In this document: positions 23,689-32,055 of the stretch, in pieces
How the letters are laid out: each line of letters opens with the position of its first letter
How positions within the stretch are numbered: the first letter of the stretch is position 1
The notes under the pieces: generated by a model
Seen by the model: the letters and a program-made list of their open reading frames with translations, nothing else
Databases searched by the model: none
What the model was told of the DNA's origin: nothing
NCBI GenBank assembly: GCA_903927265.1
Contig: CAIYMF010000020.1
Span: 1 to 54,909 of the forward strand
From: an uncultured bacterium
GTDB taxonomy: Bacteria; Actinomycetota; Actinomycetes; S36-B12; CAIYMF01
Length of the DNA stretch: 54,909 nucleotides
Direction: 5' to 3'
Made by a program: the position numbers and the translations under genes

Positions 23689-24165
23689 TTACCGGGTCGG
23701 TCGGGTGAGGAGCGCTTCGCGCATCTGGCGCGAAAGGGACAAGGCCGTTTCGTCATCGTCAGCCATCGCCATTCCGGCGGTAGTCGAGATGTGGAACTTC
23801 AGGCCGCCCACAAAGATTGGTTCACCGATGCAGCTTTGAATCTTGGCCGATACGGTCTGGGCGTCGTGCAAATCACGCAGCCCACGCAGCACGATCACGA
23901 GTTCGTCATTGTTGCTTCGACTGAGGAGGTCGCTGCTGCGAATCACTGAGCGCGCGCGCCACCGAACTGACTCAAGAACTTCTTCAGCGATGGCGTCACC
24001 ATGCAGGCTGCGAATTCCGTCGGCGTCATCGACACTGAGAACCAGGATGCACACGTGTCGTGTTGCCTCGGCAGGCGCGGTGAGCATGGTGTCGACGCGG
24101 CGACGGAGGTCGATCTCTAGCGGGCCATCGACTCGTCGTGTCGATGGGCGTTCGGTAAACGTCAT
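23689..24165 (-). CDS. Degenerate GGDEF-domain protein
   Basis: A 158-residue single-domain protein with the diguanylate-cyclase fold: ILVLSVDDADGIRSLHGDAIAEEVL corresponds to the metal-binding first strand and following helix, and SRSNNDELVIVL stands at the signature loop. GGDEF has become NNDEL: the two glycines needed for GTP binding are lost, while the Asp and Glu remain. Such proteins usually do not make c-di-GMP; they may bind it, bind GTP, or act as a partner. No sensor or membrane segment is present. ATG 24165 follows GGAG by five bases; a GTG two codons earlier would overlap that site. Confidence 0.78.
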   Translation of the reverse strand: MTFTERPSTRRVDGPLEIDLRRRVDTMLTAPAEATRHVCILVLSVDDADGIRSLHGDAIAEEVLESVRWRARSVIRSSDLLSRSNNDELVIVLRGLRDLHDAQTVSAKIQSCIGEPIFVGGLKFHISTTAGMAMADDDETALSLSRQMREALLTRPTR

Positions 24166-24448
24166 GATCACTCCTCAGTGGGCCTGACGGTATGGCCAGT
24201 CATCCTCAGAGTGCTCCCGAATCGACCTCGATGGGACTGCCGCCGCCCGGTTGGCCCATATTGAAATGACGCGGCGAAGGGCAATCCTGCATGTCCGAAT
24301 TCAACGGTTTTCCACGTATTCTTAGGTTAACCATGACATCCCACGAAGGACTGAGAGACGATTACGCTGGGTTCACATACCTTGCACCCAGAGTAATGAC
24401 TGCGCTAGCGTGCTTTTTCACATGCTGGCGACCGGGGTGGAGGTAAGT
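24166..24448. other. Divergent intergenic region without identified elements
   Basis: This 283-bp non-coding stretch separates the leftward GGDEF-like gene from the rightward LuxR-type gene and must hold both promoters. I found no convincing boxes, repeats, riboswitch motif or small gene in it. Confidence 0.5.
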
Positions 24449-25300
24449 ATGCGTACGTCAACTACAAGCGCGTCCCCATCAGGGTCGATGTCCATGGGAC
24501 GCATCCGGACTTTCCTCGATCTCCTCACAGGTGTCCCCGATGGCGACACCGTTGCGCGAGCCCTCGCGGCCGGTGTGCTCATGGATTTGCGGGCTCATGT
24601 CACGTGCATCTACCGACTTTCCGACACTGGCCGCGATTTGTTGCTCGTCGGCAAGTACGGGGGATCACCTGAGCAGTTGCGCGCCCTCGAAGTAGTGCCA
24701 CTAGATCTTGCGTGGTCGGTGGGCCGTGCGTTTCACCGGGATCGGGTGTTGTTTGAGGCGATCGACGACATTCGTCAGTCCTCACCGCTCACCACGCCAC
24801 TGTGTGGAGCCGATGTTGCTGGCTCGGCGGGTGGCACTCTGGCGGTTCTACCGCTACATCATGCGGGCGTGAGCATCGGTGTGCTCACGGCGGCAGTTGA
24901 AGTGCCTTTGCGGCCAGGTGACGTTCTGGCCGATCAACTGGAATTGGTGTCGCCGCTGATTTCGCTGTGGCTTCTGGCGGCAATGTCGCGCGGTTGTCTC
25001 AGAGAACCATCGGCCGACAAAGGTCGTCGAGTGCTCACCGACCGGCAGTTGCAGGTACTGCAGTTAATGGATCAGGGACTGAGTAACGGCGAAATTGCTC
25101 GAGTCGTTGGTTACTCGGAACCGACAATCAAGGCCGACATCTCTGGGCTCTATCGCTTGATGCCGTCGGCGAGTCGTTCGGAACTACTAGCCAATGCTGC
25201 GCGAGCCGGATTGTTGACTGTTGACCTGCGCTCTACGGCGGAACCGAACCGCGTACTTGTACCACGTAGTGGCGCGACTGCCATCTCGATCTCGCACTGA
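24449..25300 (+). CDS. LuxR-type regulator with GAF-like sensor domain
   Basis: A 283-residue regulator. Residues about 25-190 look like a GAF domain (ARALAAGVLMDLRAHVTCIYRL...GTLAVLPLHHAGVSIGVLTAAV), a ligand or redox sensor fold. The C-terminus is a LuxR helix-turn-helix: LTDRQLQVLQLMDQGLSNGEIARVVGYSEPTIKADISGLYRLM (in overlapping parts), with the usual E-recognition region changed to Q in DRQLQVLQL. ATG 24449 is chosen because GGAGG lies six bases upstream; an earlier ATG at 24410 lacks one. It precedes an atypical response regulator and the mannoside cassette and may control them; there is no direct evidence. Confidence 0.82.
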   Translation: MRTSTTSASPSGSMSMGRIRTFLDLLTGVPDGDTVARALAAGVLMDLRAHVTCIYRLSDTGRDLLLVGKYGGSPEQLRALEVVPLDLAWSVGRAFHRDRVLFEAIDDIRQSSPLTTPLCGADVAGSAGGTLAVLPLHHAGVSIGVLTAAVEVPLRPGDVLADQLELVSPLISLWLLAAMSRGCLREPSADKGRRVLTDRQLQVLQLMDQGLSNGEIARVVGYSEPTIKADISGLYRLMPSASRSELLANAARAGLLTVDLRSTAEPNRVLVPRSGATAISISH

Positions 25301-25427
25301 TACCCCCAGATAGCCCAATGGGGCCGTAAGCGGAGTGCAATCGCCTGTTCACTGAAGGTAATCGGGCTCGCGGTGTGAAGAACTTTCTCGGCTACGTGCC
25401 TGATCGGGCCATAGAGAGGAGTCGATT

Positions 25428-26051
25428 ATGCCGGCGACAGCTCAGGCGTTAACAGAACCGGTCTACGCACTTCCTGCGACGGCGTTTGAAGCGCTCGTCG
25501 TGGCATCATCACCTGCTCGGCGCACGGTGATTGAGACAGCATTGCGCCGCCTCGGGTCACGCCACATCTTGGTAGCCAGCAGTGTGTCTGAAGTGGGCGA
25601 ATGTGCCGTGATCCCGATGTCGCGCGACGTTGCCGTGGTTGATGCCGATCTTGTGGATGGCACTGCGTTTGAGGCTTTTAGAATCTTGCGCGAAGCCGGA
25701 TGGCGACGCGTGGTCATGATGTCGTCGCGTGACGACCCGCTGGCGATCGTGGCGGCCGGAACTGTTGGGGTGCGCAACTACCTTGTGGTCCCTGAACATT
25801 GCGAATCGGGAATGCGCATTCCACCTCGAATTCACGATCGCACGGCCGTCGATAGCGGCCGACTGTCTGAGCGTGAACTTGAAGTGCTGCAGTTGGTTGC
25901 CGATGGGATGTCGAATAAGGACGTGGCACGCATCCTGGGACTTTCTGCTCTCACAGTGAAGAGTCACCTTGCTCGGATCTCACGCAAATTGCAGACCGGA
26001 GATCGTGCCGAAATGGTCGCCATTGCAATGCGTGCAGGAAAGATTCGGTGA
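25428..26051 (+). CDS. Atypical NarL-type regulator with degenerate receiver domain
   Basis: A 207-residue protein laid out as a NarL/FixJ response regulator. The receiver-like half begins EALVVASSPARRTVIETAL, where the usual acidic pair (DD) is Ala-Ser. The phosphoacceptor-like Asp is kept in VAVVDADLVDGTAF. The C-terminal HTH is standard: LSERELEVLQLVADGMSNKDVARILGLSALTVKSHLARISRKL. Without the acidic pair Mg2+ binding should be poor, so the domain is probably not phosphorylated normally and may respond to a ligand or to level alone. AGAGGAG precedes the ATG. No partner kinase is adjacent; the gene is 236 bp ahead of the GT4 cassette. Confidence 0.82.
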   Translation: MPATAQALTEPVYALPATAFEALVVASSPARRTVIETALRRLGSRHILVASSVSEVGECAVIPMSRDVAVVDADLVDGTAFEAFRILREAGWRRVVMMSSRDDPLAIVAAGTVGVRNYLVVPEHCESGMRIPPRIHDRTAVDSGRLSERELEVLQLVADGMSNKDVARILGLSALTVKSHLARISRKLQTGDRAEMVAIAMRAGKIR

Positions 26052-26287
26052 TGTCGATGACGACACCGTGTGTCTCACTGGCTTGGTGTCTATCGCCACG
26101 TTGGTAGCTTGAAGCCCTCGCGTGCTTCTTCACATGAAGTGGCTCAGCATCGATTTCATTATCGAGAACTCACCCAGCCGTGATCACTCTGGAGAGGTAT
26201 CCGCGGCGCAGACCGCGCGCACGAGCGGCCCATGACGTGGCCGCGCCAGTACGGATTTCGGCGCTGGCAAGCATCGGAGGTTGCACG

Positions 26288-27427
26288 ATGACGACGTACG
26301 GGGTTCTGGGTACGTATCCGCCTACGCAATGTGGCCTCGCCACGTTCAGCGCGGCTCTCGTGAAAGCATTGCGTTCGGATGACGATGGCGTTGAGGTGGT
26401 GGCGTTGGTTGACTCCATCGATTCGGCTTTTCCTGCCGACGTGAGCCATCAGTGGGTGCGCGGCGAGCCGGGTGGAGATAGTCGGGCGGCAGCGCGTCTC
26501 AACCTCAATGACATCGTGATTGTGCAACACGAGTACGGCATCTTTGGCGGTCTCGATGGTGCCGATGTGTTGGACGTTGTTCGTCAGTTGCGTGTGCCTG
26601 TCGTCGTTGTGTTCCACACCGTTCTGGAAGCACCGACGGTGCGTCAGCGCAGCATTCTCATGGAGTTGTCACGCCGCAGTGATTCCGTGGTGACCATGAC
26701 CTGGACTGCTCGTCGTCGCCTGATCGAACAGTACGGCGTTTCCGCGAACCACATCACGGTGATTCCGCATGGTGCCTCCGACATTCACGTGCGTGGTGTG
26801 CAATGGACGCCTCCTGCACGCAAGGCGCGGCCGGTCATTCTCACGTGGGGATTGCTCGGACAAGGCAAGGGAATCGAGTGGGGCATCGCCGCGATGGCGC
26901 TGCTGCGGGACGTTGATCCTTCACCGGTCTACCGCATCGTCGGGGAAACACATCCGAAGGTTGCGGCGTGTGAGGGTGAGGCGTATCGGCGTCGACTTGA
27001 GCTTCAAGTGCGGGAGCTCGGAGTCGAACACATGGTGTCGTTTGATAATCGATACATCGAAACCGATGAGTTGCAAAGAATCGTTGCGGCGGCCGACTTC
27101 GTACTACTGCCATACGACTCGCGTGATCAAGTGACATCGGGTGTCTTGGTTGAGGCAGTCACCGCGGCCAAGCCCGTCGTATCGACCGGTTTTCCGCATG
27201 CGGTTGAACTCTTGTCGCGAGGAATGGGACTTCTCGTCGAACGACAAAGTGCGTCGGCGATTGCTGCTGCCGTGCGTCGATTGATTGATGATCCGCAGTC
27301 GGCTCAGCGCATGTCTGATGAAGCGCGTGCCGCAGCGAAGGACCTGCTCTGGTCGGCCGTGGCGGATCGTTACCGTGACCTTGCGGAGAGCCTGCACGCT
27401 ACGTCACTCGCGTCGGTGAGCGCGTGA
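26288..27427 (+). CDS. GT4 glycosyltransferase (probable mannosyltransferase)
   Basis: A 379-residue GT-B enzyme. It opens with TYGVLGTYPPTQCGLATFSAAL, the glycine-rich acceptor loop of GT4 enzymes, followed by VIVQHEYGIFGG. The donor domain has ILTWGLLGQGKGIEW and YRIVGETHPKV, and VLLPYDSRDQVTSGVLVEAV supplies the E(x7)E-type motif in shortened form. ATG 26288 follows GGAGG and coincides with the family start; the longer open frame upstream is Arg-rich and not protein-like. The stop overlaps the next gene (GTGA). Grouped with a GH130 protein and a mannose-isomerase-type cupin, it probably transfers mannose from GDP-mannose, but the donor is inferred from neighbours only. Confidence 0.87.
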   Translation: MTTYGVLGTYPPTQCGLATFSAALVKALRSDDDGVEVVALVDSIDSAFPADVSHQWVRGEPGGDSRAAARLNLNDIVIVQHEYGIFGGLDGADVLDVVRQLRVPVVVVFHTVLEAPTVRQRSILMELSRRSDSVVTMTWTARRRLIEQYGVSANHITVIPHGASDIHVRGVQWTPPARKARPVILTWGLLGQGKGIEWGIAAMALLRDVDPSPVYRIVGETHPKVAACEGEAYRRRLELQVRELGVEHMVSFDNRYIETDELQRIVAAADFVLLPYDSRDQVTSGVLVEAVTAAKPVVSTGFPHAVELLSRGMGLLVERQSASAIAAAVRRLIDDPQSAQRMSDEARAAAKDLLWSAVADRYRDLAESLHATSLASVSA

Positions 27428-28431
27428 GCGCCGCCGGGATTCGATACGACCACCTCATCGCGATGAGTGATGACATTGGCTTGTTCGAACACGCGAAATA
27501 TACGGTGCCGCGCACTGAGCATGGCTACTGCGTGGACGATGTGGCTCGAGGACTCATCGTCGTGGTGCGGGAGCCCGAGCCGGATGACCAATTGCGCGCA
27601 CTCGCGCGGGTGTACCTGCGATTCATCGCTGAAGCGCAGTCGTATGACGGTCGCTTCTGCAATCGTCGCGGCGCCGACGGTGAATGGCACGATGAGCCCA
27701 GTTCACGCGACTGGTGGGGGCGTGCGCTGTGGGCACTGGGCACGACAGTCGCGCGATCAGAAGAACTCGCAGATGAAGCGCAAGCTCTATTCGATCGAAG
27801 TGTCACCTTACGTTCGTCGTGGCTTCGGCCCATGACATTTGCGGCGCTCGGGGCTGCTGAAGTGCTCTCAGTTCAGCCGGAACATCGGTCGGCGCGCGCG
27901 TTGCTCTGTGCTGCGGCTCAGCGCATTGCAGTTCCCTCTGTCGAGGGTGAGTGGCCCTGGCCCGAGTCACGTTTGCAGTACGCGAATGCGGCGTTACCTC
28001 AGGTGTTGATGGCGGCCGGATCGCTCCTTGATGAGCCGCACTGGCAGGAACAGGGTCTGGCCATGTTGGAGTGGCTCGTCACGGTGGAAACGCGAGGTGA
28101 GCACCTCTCGGTCACCCCTGTAGGCGGTTGGGTGTTGGGAGAGGCGCGACCAGGATTCGACCAGCAACCTATCGAAGTCGCGGCACTCGCCGATGCGTGT
28201 GCCGTGGCGTTCGGACTCACGGCGAACCCACTGTGGAGTCACACTCTTGAACGATGCGCGCAGTGGTTTGACGGAGTCAATGATGTGGGTGTCGCTCTCT
28301 GGAACCCCGCAGATGGATCAGGCTGTGATGGGCTTGAGCGGCTAGGGCGTAATGAGAACTGTGGTGCGGAGTCGACCCTGTCGATGCTCGCCACCTTCCA
28401 GCAGGTGTCACGCTCGCTGGCTGTGACGTGA
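27424..28431 (+). CDS. (alpha/alpha)6-barrel-like protein linked to GT4/GH130
   Basis: A 335-residue soluble protein of mostly helical character. Repeated aromatic-rich helices and the blocks TVPRTEHGYCVDDVARGLI, SRDWWGRALWALG, YANAALPQVLMAAG and NENCGAESTLSML resemble helical-barrel glycan enzymes (trehalase or N-acylglucosamine epimerase type folds). I cannot name a family. The acidic and aromatic residues in EHGYCVDDVARG and SRDWWGRAL would suit a sugar-binding or catalytic groove. It is coupled to both neighbours by overlapping start/stop codons (GTGA before, ATGA after), so it most likely works in the same glycan pathway, as a hydrolase, epimerase or accessory subunit. Confidence 0.75.
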   Translation: MSAAGIRYDHLIAMSDDIGLFEHAKYTVPRTEHGYCVDDVARGLIVVVREPEPDDQLRALARVYLRFIAEAQSYDGRFCNRRGADGEWHDEPSSRDWWGRALWALGTTVARSEELADEAQALFDRSVTLRSSWLRPMTFAALGAAEVLSVQPEHRSARALLCAAAQRIAVPSVEGEWPWPESRLQYANAALPQVLMAAGSLLDEPHWQEQGLAMLEWLVTVETRGEHLSVTPVGGWVLGEARPGFDQQPIEVAALADACAVAFGLTANPLWSHTLERCAQWFDGVNDVGVALWNPADGSGCDGLERLGRNENCGAESTLSMLATFQQVSRSLAVT

Positions 28432-29915
28432 TGAACAGTTCCGGACTTCTGCGTCGCAGCGAAGTCCGGATGCTTCCTGACACGACGCGGGTGGTGACAC
28501 GCCCGTTCTTGCCGGGTCAAGAGGCTCATACACACGGAATCTCACGTGCTGAGTCGGTGGTCGATCGCATCATGGCACTCAGTGAAGCCGAAGTCGCCGT
28601 CGCTTTGTCGTCGGTGCTTGCGTCGTTCGCCGGACGCCACTCCGATCTTGAACAGACGTTCCGCGAGCATTTCGCTTTGGTCGCGCACCGGGTTCCGACG
28701 TGGCCCGATCTCACCCGCGATCGCATCACTCTCATTGGTGCCTACCTGACTCATGAGTACTCGATTGAGGGTGCAGCACTGTTCAATCCAGCAATCGTTG
28801 CGCATCCAGACCAGAGTGGCTGTCACGACGGAGAATTGAGATTTCTGATGTCGGTACGTGCCGTGGGGGAGGGGCATATCTCGAGTGTCGAATTTCGCAC
28901 CGGAATCGTTGGACCCGACGACGTGATCACCCTCGACGTGCCTGGCGGGGACCTGTCGACAGGAGTGGTCACTCCCGGCCTGATGTCGGTTGCCTTCTTG
29001 CGCGAGGCTCTTGATCTGCACGGTGATGCCTTCAATGCGGAGAGCCTGCTGCAGCACCTGCCGGAGATGTTCCTGCCGAGCGAGTTAGAGGAGGTGCTCG
29101 CGTCAACGGCATTGGACAGTCCGTTAGGTAGTGGGAGCGACGGCCTCCTTGAGCGAATTCGTCGGACGGCTGCTTCGACCTACCGATTGCGCTTTTCCGC
29201 GGGATATCAATTATCTGAGCGCGTCATCATGCCAACAAGCGCGGCTGAGAGTCATGGGCTGGAAGATGTGCGTCTCGTAGAGTTTCGCCAAGCAGACGGA
29301 ACTCTCACGTACTTGGGTACCTACACCGCCTACGACGGATCGCACATTGCCCCGCACATGATGCGCACCGACGACTTTCTGACTTTTGACTTCGGGCCAA
29401 TGATGGGTCCGGCCGCTCACAACAAGGGGATGGCACTCTTTCCGCGCCGCATCGGCGGTTTGATGTGGACGCTGTCGCGTTGGGACAGAGAGAACATCAG
29501 CATTGCGAGTTCAATTGATGGAATCCGCTGGGAGTCTCCGGCGGTCTTGGTCACTCCTCGCCGGGCGTGGGATCTGGTTCAGGTGGGTGCCTGCTCGTCG
29601 CCGATCGAAATGCCAGAAGGATGGCTGGTGTTCACGCACGGCGTTGGCCCGATGAGGGTGTACAGCATCGGTGCGGTGCTGCTCGATCTCGACGATCCCA
29701 CGCGAGTGATTGGGGTGCTGGATGCTCCGTTGCTCTCGCCGCAGTCAGATGAGCGTGACGGATATGTTCCCAACGTTCTTTACTCGTGCGGTGCGCTGAT
29801 CCATGGAGACTCCGTGGTGCTGCCCTATGGCTGCAGTGACGCCACCATCCGCTTCGCATTCATCGATCTCGCTGAACTTCTGAGCCAGTTTCACCCACCG
29901 CGAGGATCGGAGTAG
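28428..29915 (+). CDS. GH130-family beta-mannoside phosphorylase/hydrolase
   Basis: A 495-residue protein whose C-terminal 300 residues form the five-bladed GH130 propeller. AAESHGLEDVRLVEF matches the family's conserved EDPR block (P is V here), followed by YTAYDG, KGMALFPRRIGGLMWTLSRWDRENISIA, SPIEMPEGWLVFTHGVG and DGYVPNVLYSCGALIHGD. GH130 enzymes act on beta-mannosides, as phosphorylases (giving mannose-1-phosphate) or as beta-1,2-mannosidases. Which applies depends on the phosphate-binding basic residues, which I cannot place with certainty. The 190-residue N-terminal extension is helical and beyond the usual core length of 300-400. ATG overlaps the previous stop (ATGA). Confidence 0.85.
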   Translation: MMNSSGLLRRSEVRMLPDTTRVVTRPFLPGQEAHTHGISRAESVVDRIMALSEAEVAVALSSVLASFAGRHSDLEQTFREHFALVAHRVPTWPDLTRDRITLIGAYLTHEYSIEGAALFNPAIVAHPDQSGCHDGELRFLMSVRAVGEGHISSVEFRTGIVGPDDVITLDVPGGDLSTGVVTPGLMSVAFLREALDLHGDAFNAESLLQHLPEMFLPSELEEVLASTALDSPLGSGSDGLLERIRRTAASTYRLRFSAGYQLSERVIMPTSAAESHGLEDVRLVEFRQADGTLTYLGTYTAYDGSHIAPHMMRTDDFLTFDFGPMMGPAAHNKGMALFPRRIGGLMWTLSRWDRENISIASSIDGIRWESPAVLVTPRRAWDLVQVGACSSPIEMPEGWLVFTHGVGPMRVYSIGAVLLDLDDPTRVIGVLDAPLLSPQSDERDGYVPNVLYSCGALIHGDSVVLPYGCSDATIRFAFIDLAELLSQFHPPRGSE

Positions 29916-29917
29916 TC

Positions 29918-30301
29918 ATGAGTCTGAGGTCGCACCCGCTCGACAGTGTCTTCATTGAAGATCGCCCGTGGGGACGGTTCGAACAGTTCGTGAGCAATGA
30001 GCAGGTGAGTGTCAAGTTGTTGACCGTGGCATCCGGTCAGCGGCTGTCGCTACAGCGGCACCAGTCGCGTGACGAACTGTGGCAGGTACTTGATGCGCCG
30101 CTTGATGTTCAGGTTGATGAGCACCAGTGGTCGGCAGGGGTTGGCGAGCGCGTCTGGATTCCGCGCGGTGCCACGCATCGACTAGGAAACTCTGGTGCTG
30201 CCTCTGCTCGGGTGCTTGAGGTTGCCTTCGGGCACTTCGACGAGACCGACATTGAACGCTTTGAGGACGACTACCACCGTGAGCCTGAGGTCACCGCCTA
30301 G
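29918..30301 (+). CDS. Cupin, type II mannose-6-phosphate isomerase-like
   Basis: A 127-residue single cupin domain. EDRPWGRFEQF is the typical beginning of the isomerase domain of ManC/ManA type II enzymes. LSLQRHQSRDELWQVL supplies the metal-binding His..His..Glu set, and VWIPRGATHRLGN gives the last metal histidine. Members interconvert mannose-6-phosphate and fructose-6-phosphate, though short stand-alone cupins can have other roles. It follows the GH130 gene by two bases with GGAG as ribosome site and fits a route between mannose polymers and central metabolism. Its stop overlaps the convergent kinase gene by four bases. Confidence 0.85.
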   Translation: MSLRSHPLDSVFIEDRPWGRFEQFVSNEQVSVKLLTVASGQRLSLQRHQSRDELWQVLDAPLDVQVDEHQWSAGVGERVWIPRGATHRLGNSGAASARVLEVAFGHFDETDIERFEDDYHREPEVTA

Positions 30302-32055
30302 TTCGGTGAGATGACGACCTCAAGTCGAGAGCCCTCGACAGTAGGGGTGATGGCCCACTGCCCCTGGCTCACTTGGGTCAGGTAGGCGGAGCCAATTCCC
30401 GGCCGCCCACCTTGCGGCCCAATGCCGTTGTCAGAAACCACCACATGCAGTGCCTGGTGTGCGTCAGCCGTCACGTCAATGTCGATATGGGTCGCCTTGC
30501 CGTGTCGAATGGCGTTCGCGATCGCTTCCTCCACCACGCGACCAACGGCGGGTGCATCGCCCTGTAACCGTAGCGATGCCATCGAGTCGATCTGTACGTC
30601 GAAGGTGCAGAACCCTTCCCAGAGTGAGACTTTGCGCGCCACCTCCGATGAAAGACTCGATGTGGTGAGACTTGGTGTGGCGGGCGCTCCAAGCGCACTG
30701 AGTGCCTCGGTGAGGGCGAGGTTCAAGGTTGACTCGTCTTCGCTAGCAGCCGCTTGTTCGATGACCATGGCGCAGGTGACAAGTCGAGTTTGCACGGACC
30801 CATGAAGGGATTGGGCTGTTTCGCGAGCGAGTGAGGCTACCTGACGGCTGCGGGCGATTGACTCGACCTGATCGTGCTGAATGTCGGCGCGTACATTGCT
30901 GCGCAATTCGTTCTCCTTGTCGCGCCAGGCGCCGAACCCTGACGTGGCGAACGTGACAATGAGGCTGGCGATCATCTGGGTGAGTTGCCAGGGAATCGAC
31001 GCGGACCCGGGAATCCACACCTCGCGCAACTCAGCGCGAACTAGCACCGAAGTGAGGATCAGTAGTGAGCCGGCCATGAAGATCGCCGCGTGCCAACCGG
31101 GACGGCGCCTCATCAGGACGTTGGCAAGCAGGCCCACGGGGATGGTGATGGCGAGTCCGGCGAGTAAGAGGAGGATTCCGCGAGCGACGCCGAAGACCTT
31201 CATCTGCACTACGAGCGTGCCGAACAAGTCAATGAGTGCGTACGCGAAGGGCCGAAAGGGCTGGTAGCGAACGATGTTGATGATGAGTGACCACCATGGG
31301 GTCTTGGGGTACCGCTCTTCTGTGCGCTGCCAGAGCCTCTTGCTCAGAGGCCGCACGGAGTTGTCGGCGGTTCCCAGAAGCAGGTTCGACACAGACTCCC
31401 ACTCCTCGCGACTCACCGGCAATGTGCTTCCGTCTGGTGCTGTGGTGATGTTCAGCAAGGCTTCGACGTGTTCACGAGCGGGGTTGAGTTCCGCACCGAT
31501 CTCCTCATTGATTTCGGTGCGGATGCGATCAAGGATTTCTGACTGCTGCATGCGTGCGAGTTCGAGTGCTACAGAATCCGCGATCAGTTGACGGCGGGTA
31601 ATCGCTGCCTGTTCGCGGTAGTCGAAGAAGTAACTCAGGGCTGGCCCCCACCAGATGGCATAGAGGACGTTGAGCACGCAGCGTTCCAGAATGCTTTGGT
31701 TGGTCGGAAGTGCCAGCGTCTGGGCACCGATGCCAACGACAAGGCTGAATACAATGCCGCACAGACCATCGAATGCGATGACCCAGCCCACAGCAACGGG
31801 ATGAACTCGTCGATTGCGAAAGACGCTGACATTGGCGGCGAGGAGGAGTGCTCCGAGTGCGACAGATGCGAGCAGCCACAGGGCAATCCATGAGACGGCC
31901 ACACTGCCGGTCGTGGTCGTAGAGGACTCTCCGGCCAGCAACGCGAAGAGTCCGAGGCCGGCAGTGATGAGGTACGCCTGCCACGCAATGGCCCACCTGC
32001 CGCCGATGCGTTCGCGTAGCGTGCGCGTGGGTGAGTTCTCAGGTGAGTCGGGCAC
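30298..32055 (-). CDS. Membrane sensor histidine kinase (NarX/DesK class)
   Basis: A 585-residue kinase with an unusual layout: a first block of about four membrane helices (residues 22-145), a cytoplasmic-looking helical stretch (about 150-265), a second block of about four helices (265-385), then the kinase core. The phosphoacceptor is in RETAQSLHGSVQTRLVT, the ATPase N-box in VEEAIANAIRHGKA and the G-boxes in VSDNGIG and RPGIGSAY. This is the DesK/NarX architecture. The GTG start lies inside the last 17 bases of the response regulator gene, so kinase translation is coupled to it. The signal is unknown; no periplasmic sensor domain is visible, so a membrane cue is likely. Confidence 0.88.
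   Translation of the reverse strand: MPDSPENSPTRTLRERIGGRWAIAWQAYLITAGLGLFALLAGESSTTTTGSVAVSWIALWLLASVALGALLLAANVSVFRNRRVHPVAVGWVIAFDGLCGIVFSLVVGIGAQTLALPTNQSILERCVLNVLYAIWWGPALSYFFDYREQAAITRRQLIADSVALELARMQQSEILDRIRTEINEEIGAELNPAREHVEALLNITTAPDGSTLPVSREEWESVSNLLLGTADNSVRPLSKRLWQRTEERYPKTPWWSLIINIVRYQPFRPFAYALIDLFGTLVVQMKVFGVARGILLLLAGLAITIPVGLLANVLMRRRPGWHAAIFMAGSLLILTSVLVRAELREVWIPGSASIPWQLTQMIASLIVTFATSGFGAWRDKENELRSNVRADIQHDQVESIARSRQVASLARETAQSLHGSVQTRLVTCAMVIEQAAASEDESTLNLALTEALSALGAPATPSLTTSSLSSEVARKVSLWEGFCTFDVQIDSMASLRLQGDAPAVGRVVEEAIANAIRHGKATHIDIDVTADAHQALHVVVSDNGIGPQGGRPGIGSAYLTQVSQGQWAITPTVEGSRLEVVISPN

Noticed and set aside
26180-26287. Longer N-terminus for the GT4 enzyme
   Set aside because: The added residues are Arg-rich and non-conserved in appearance, and GGAGG sits just before ATG 26288, where the family begins.
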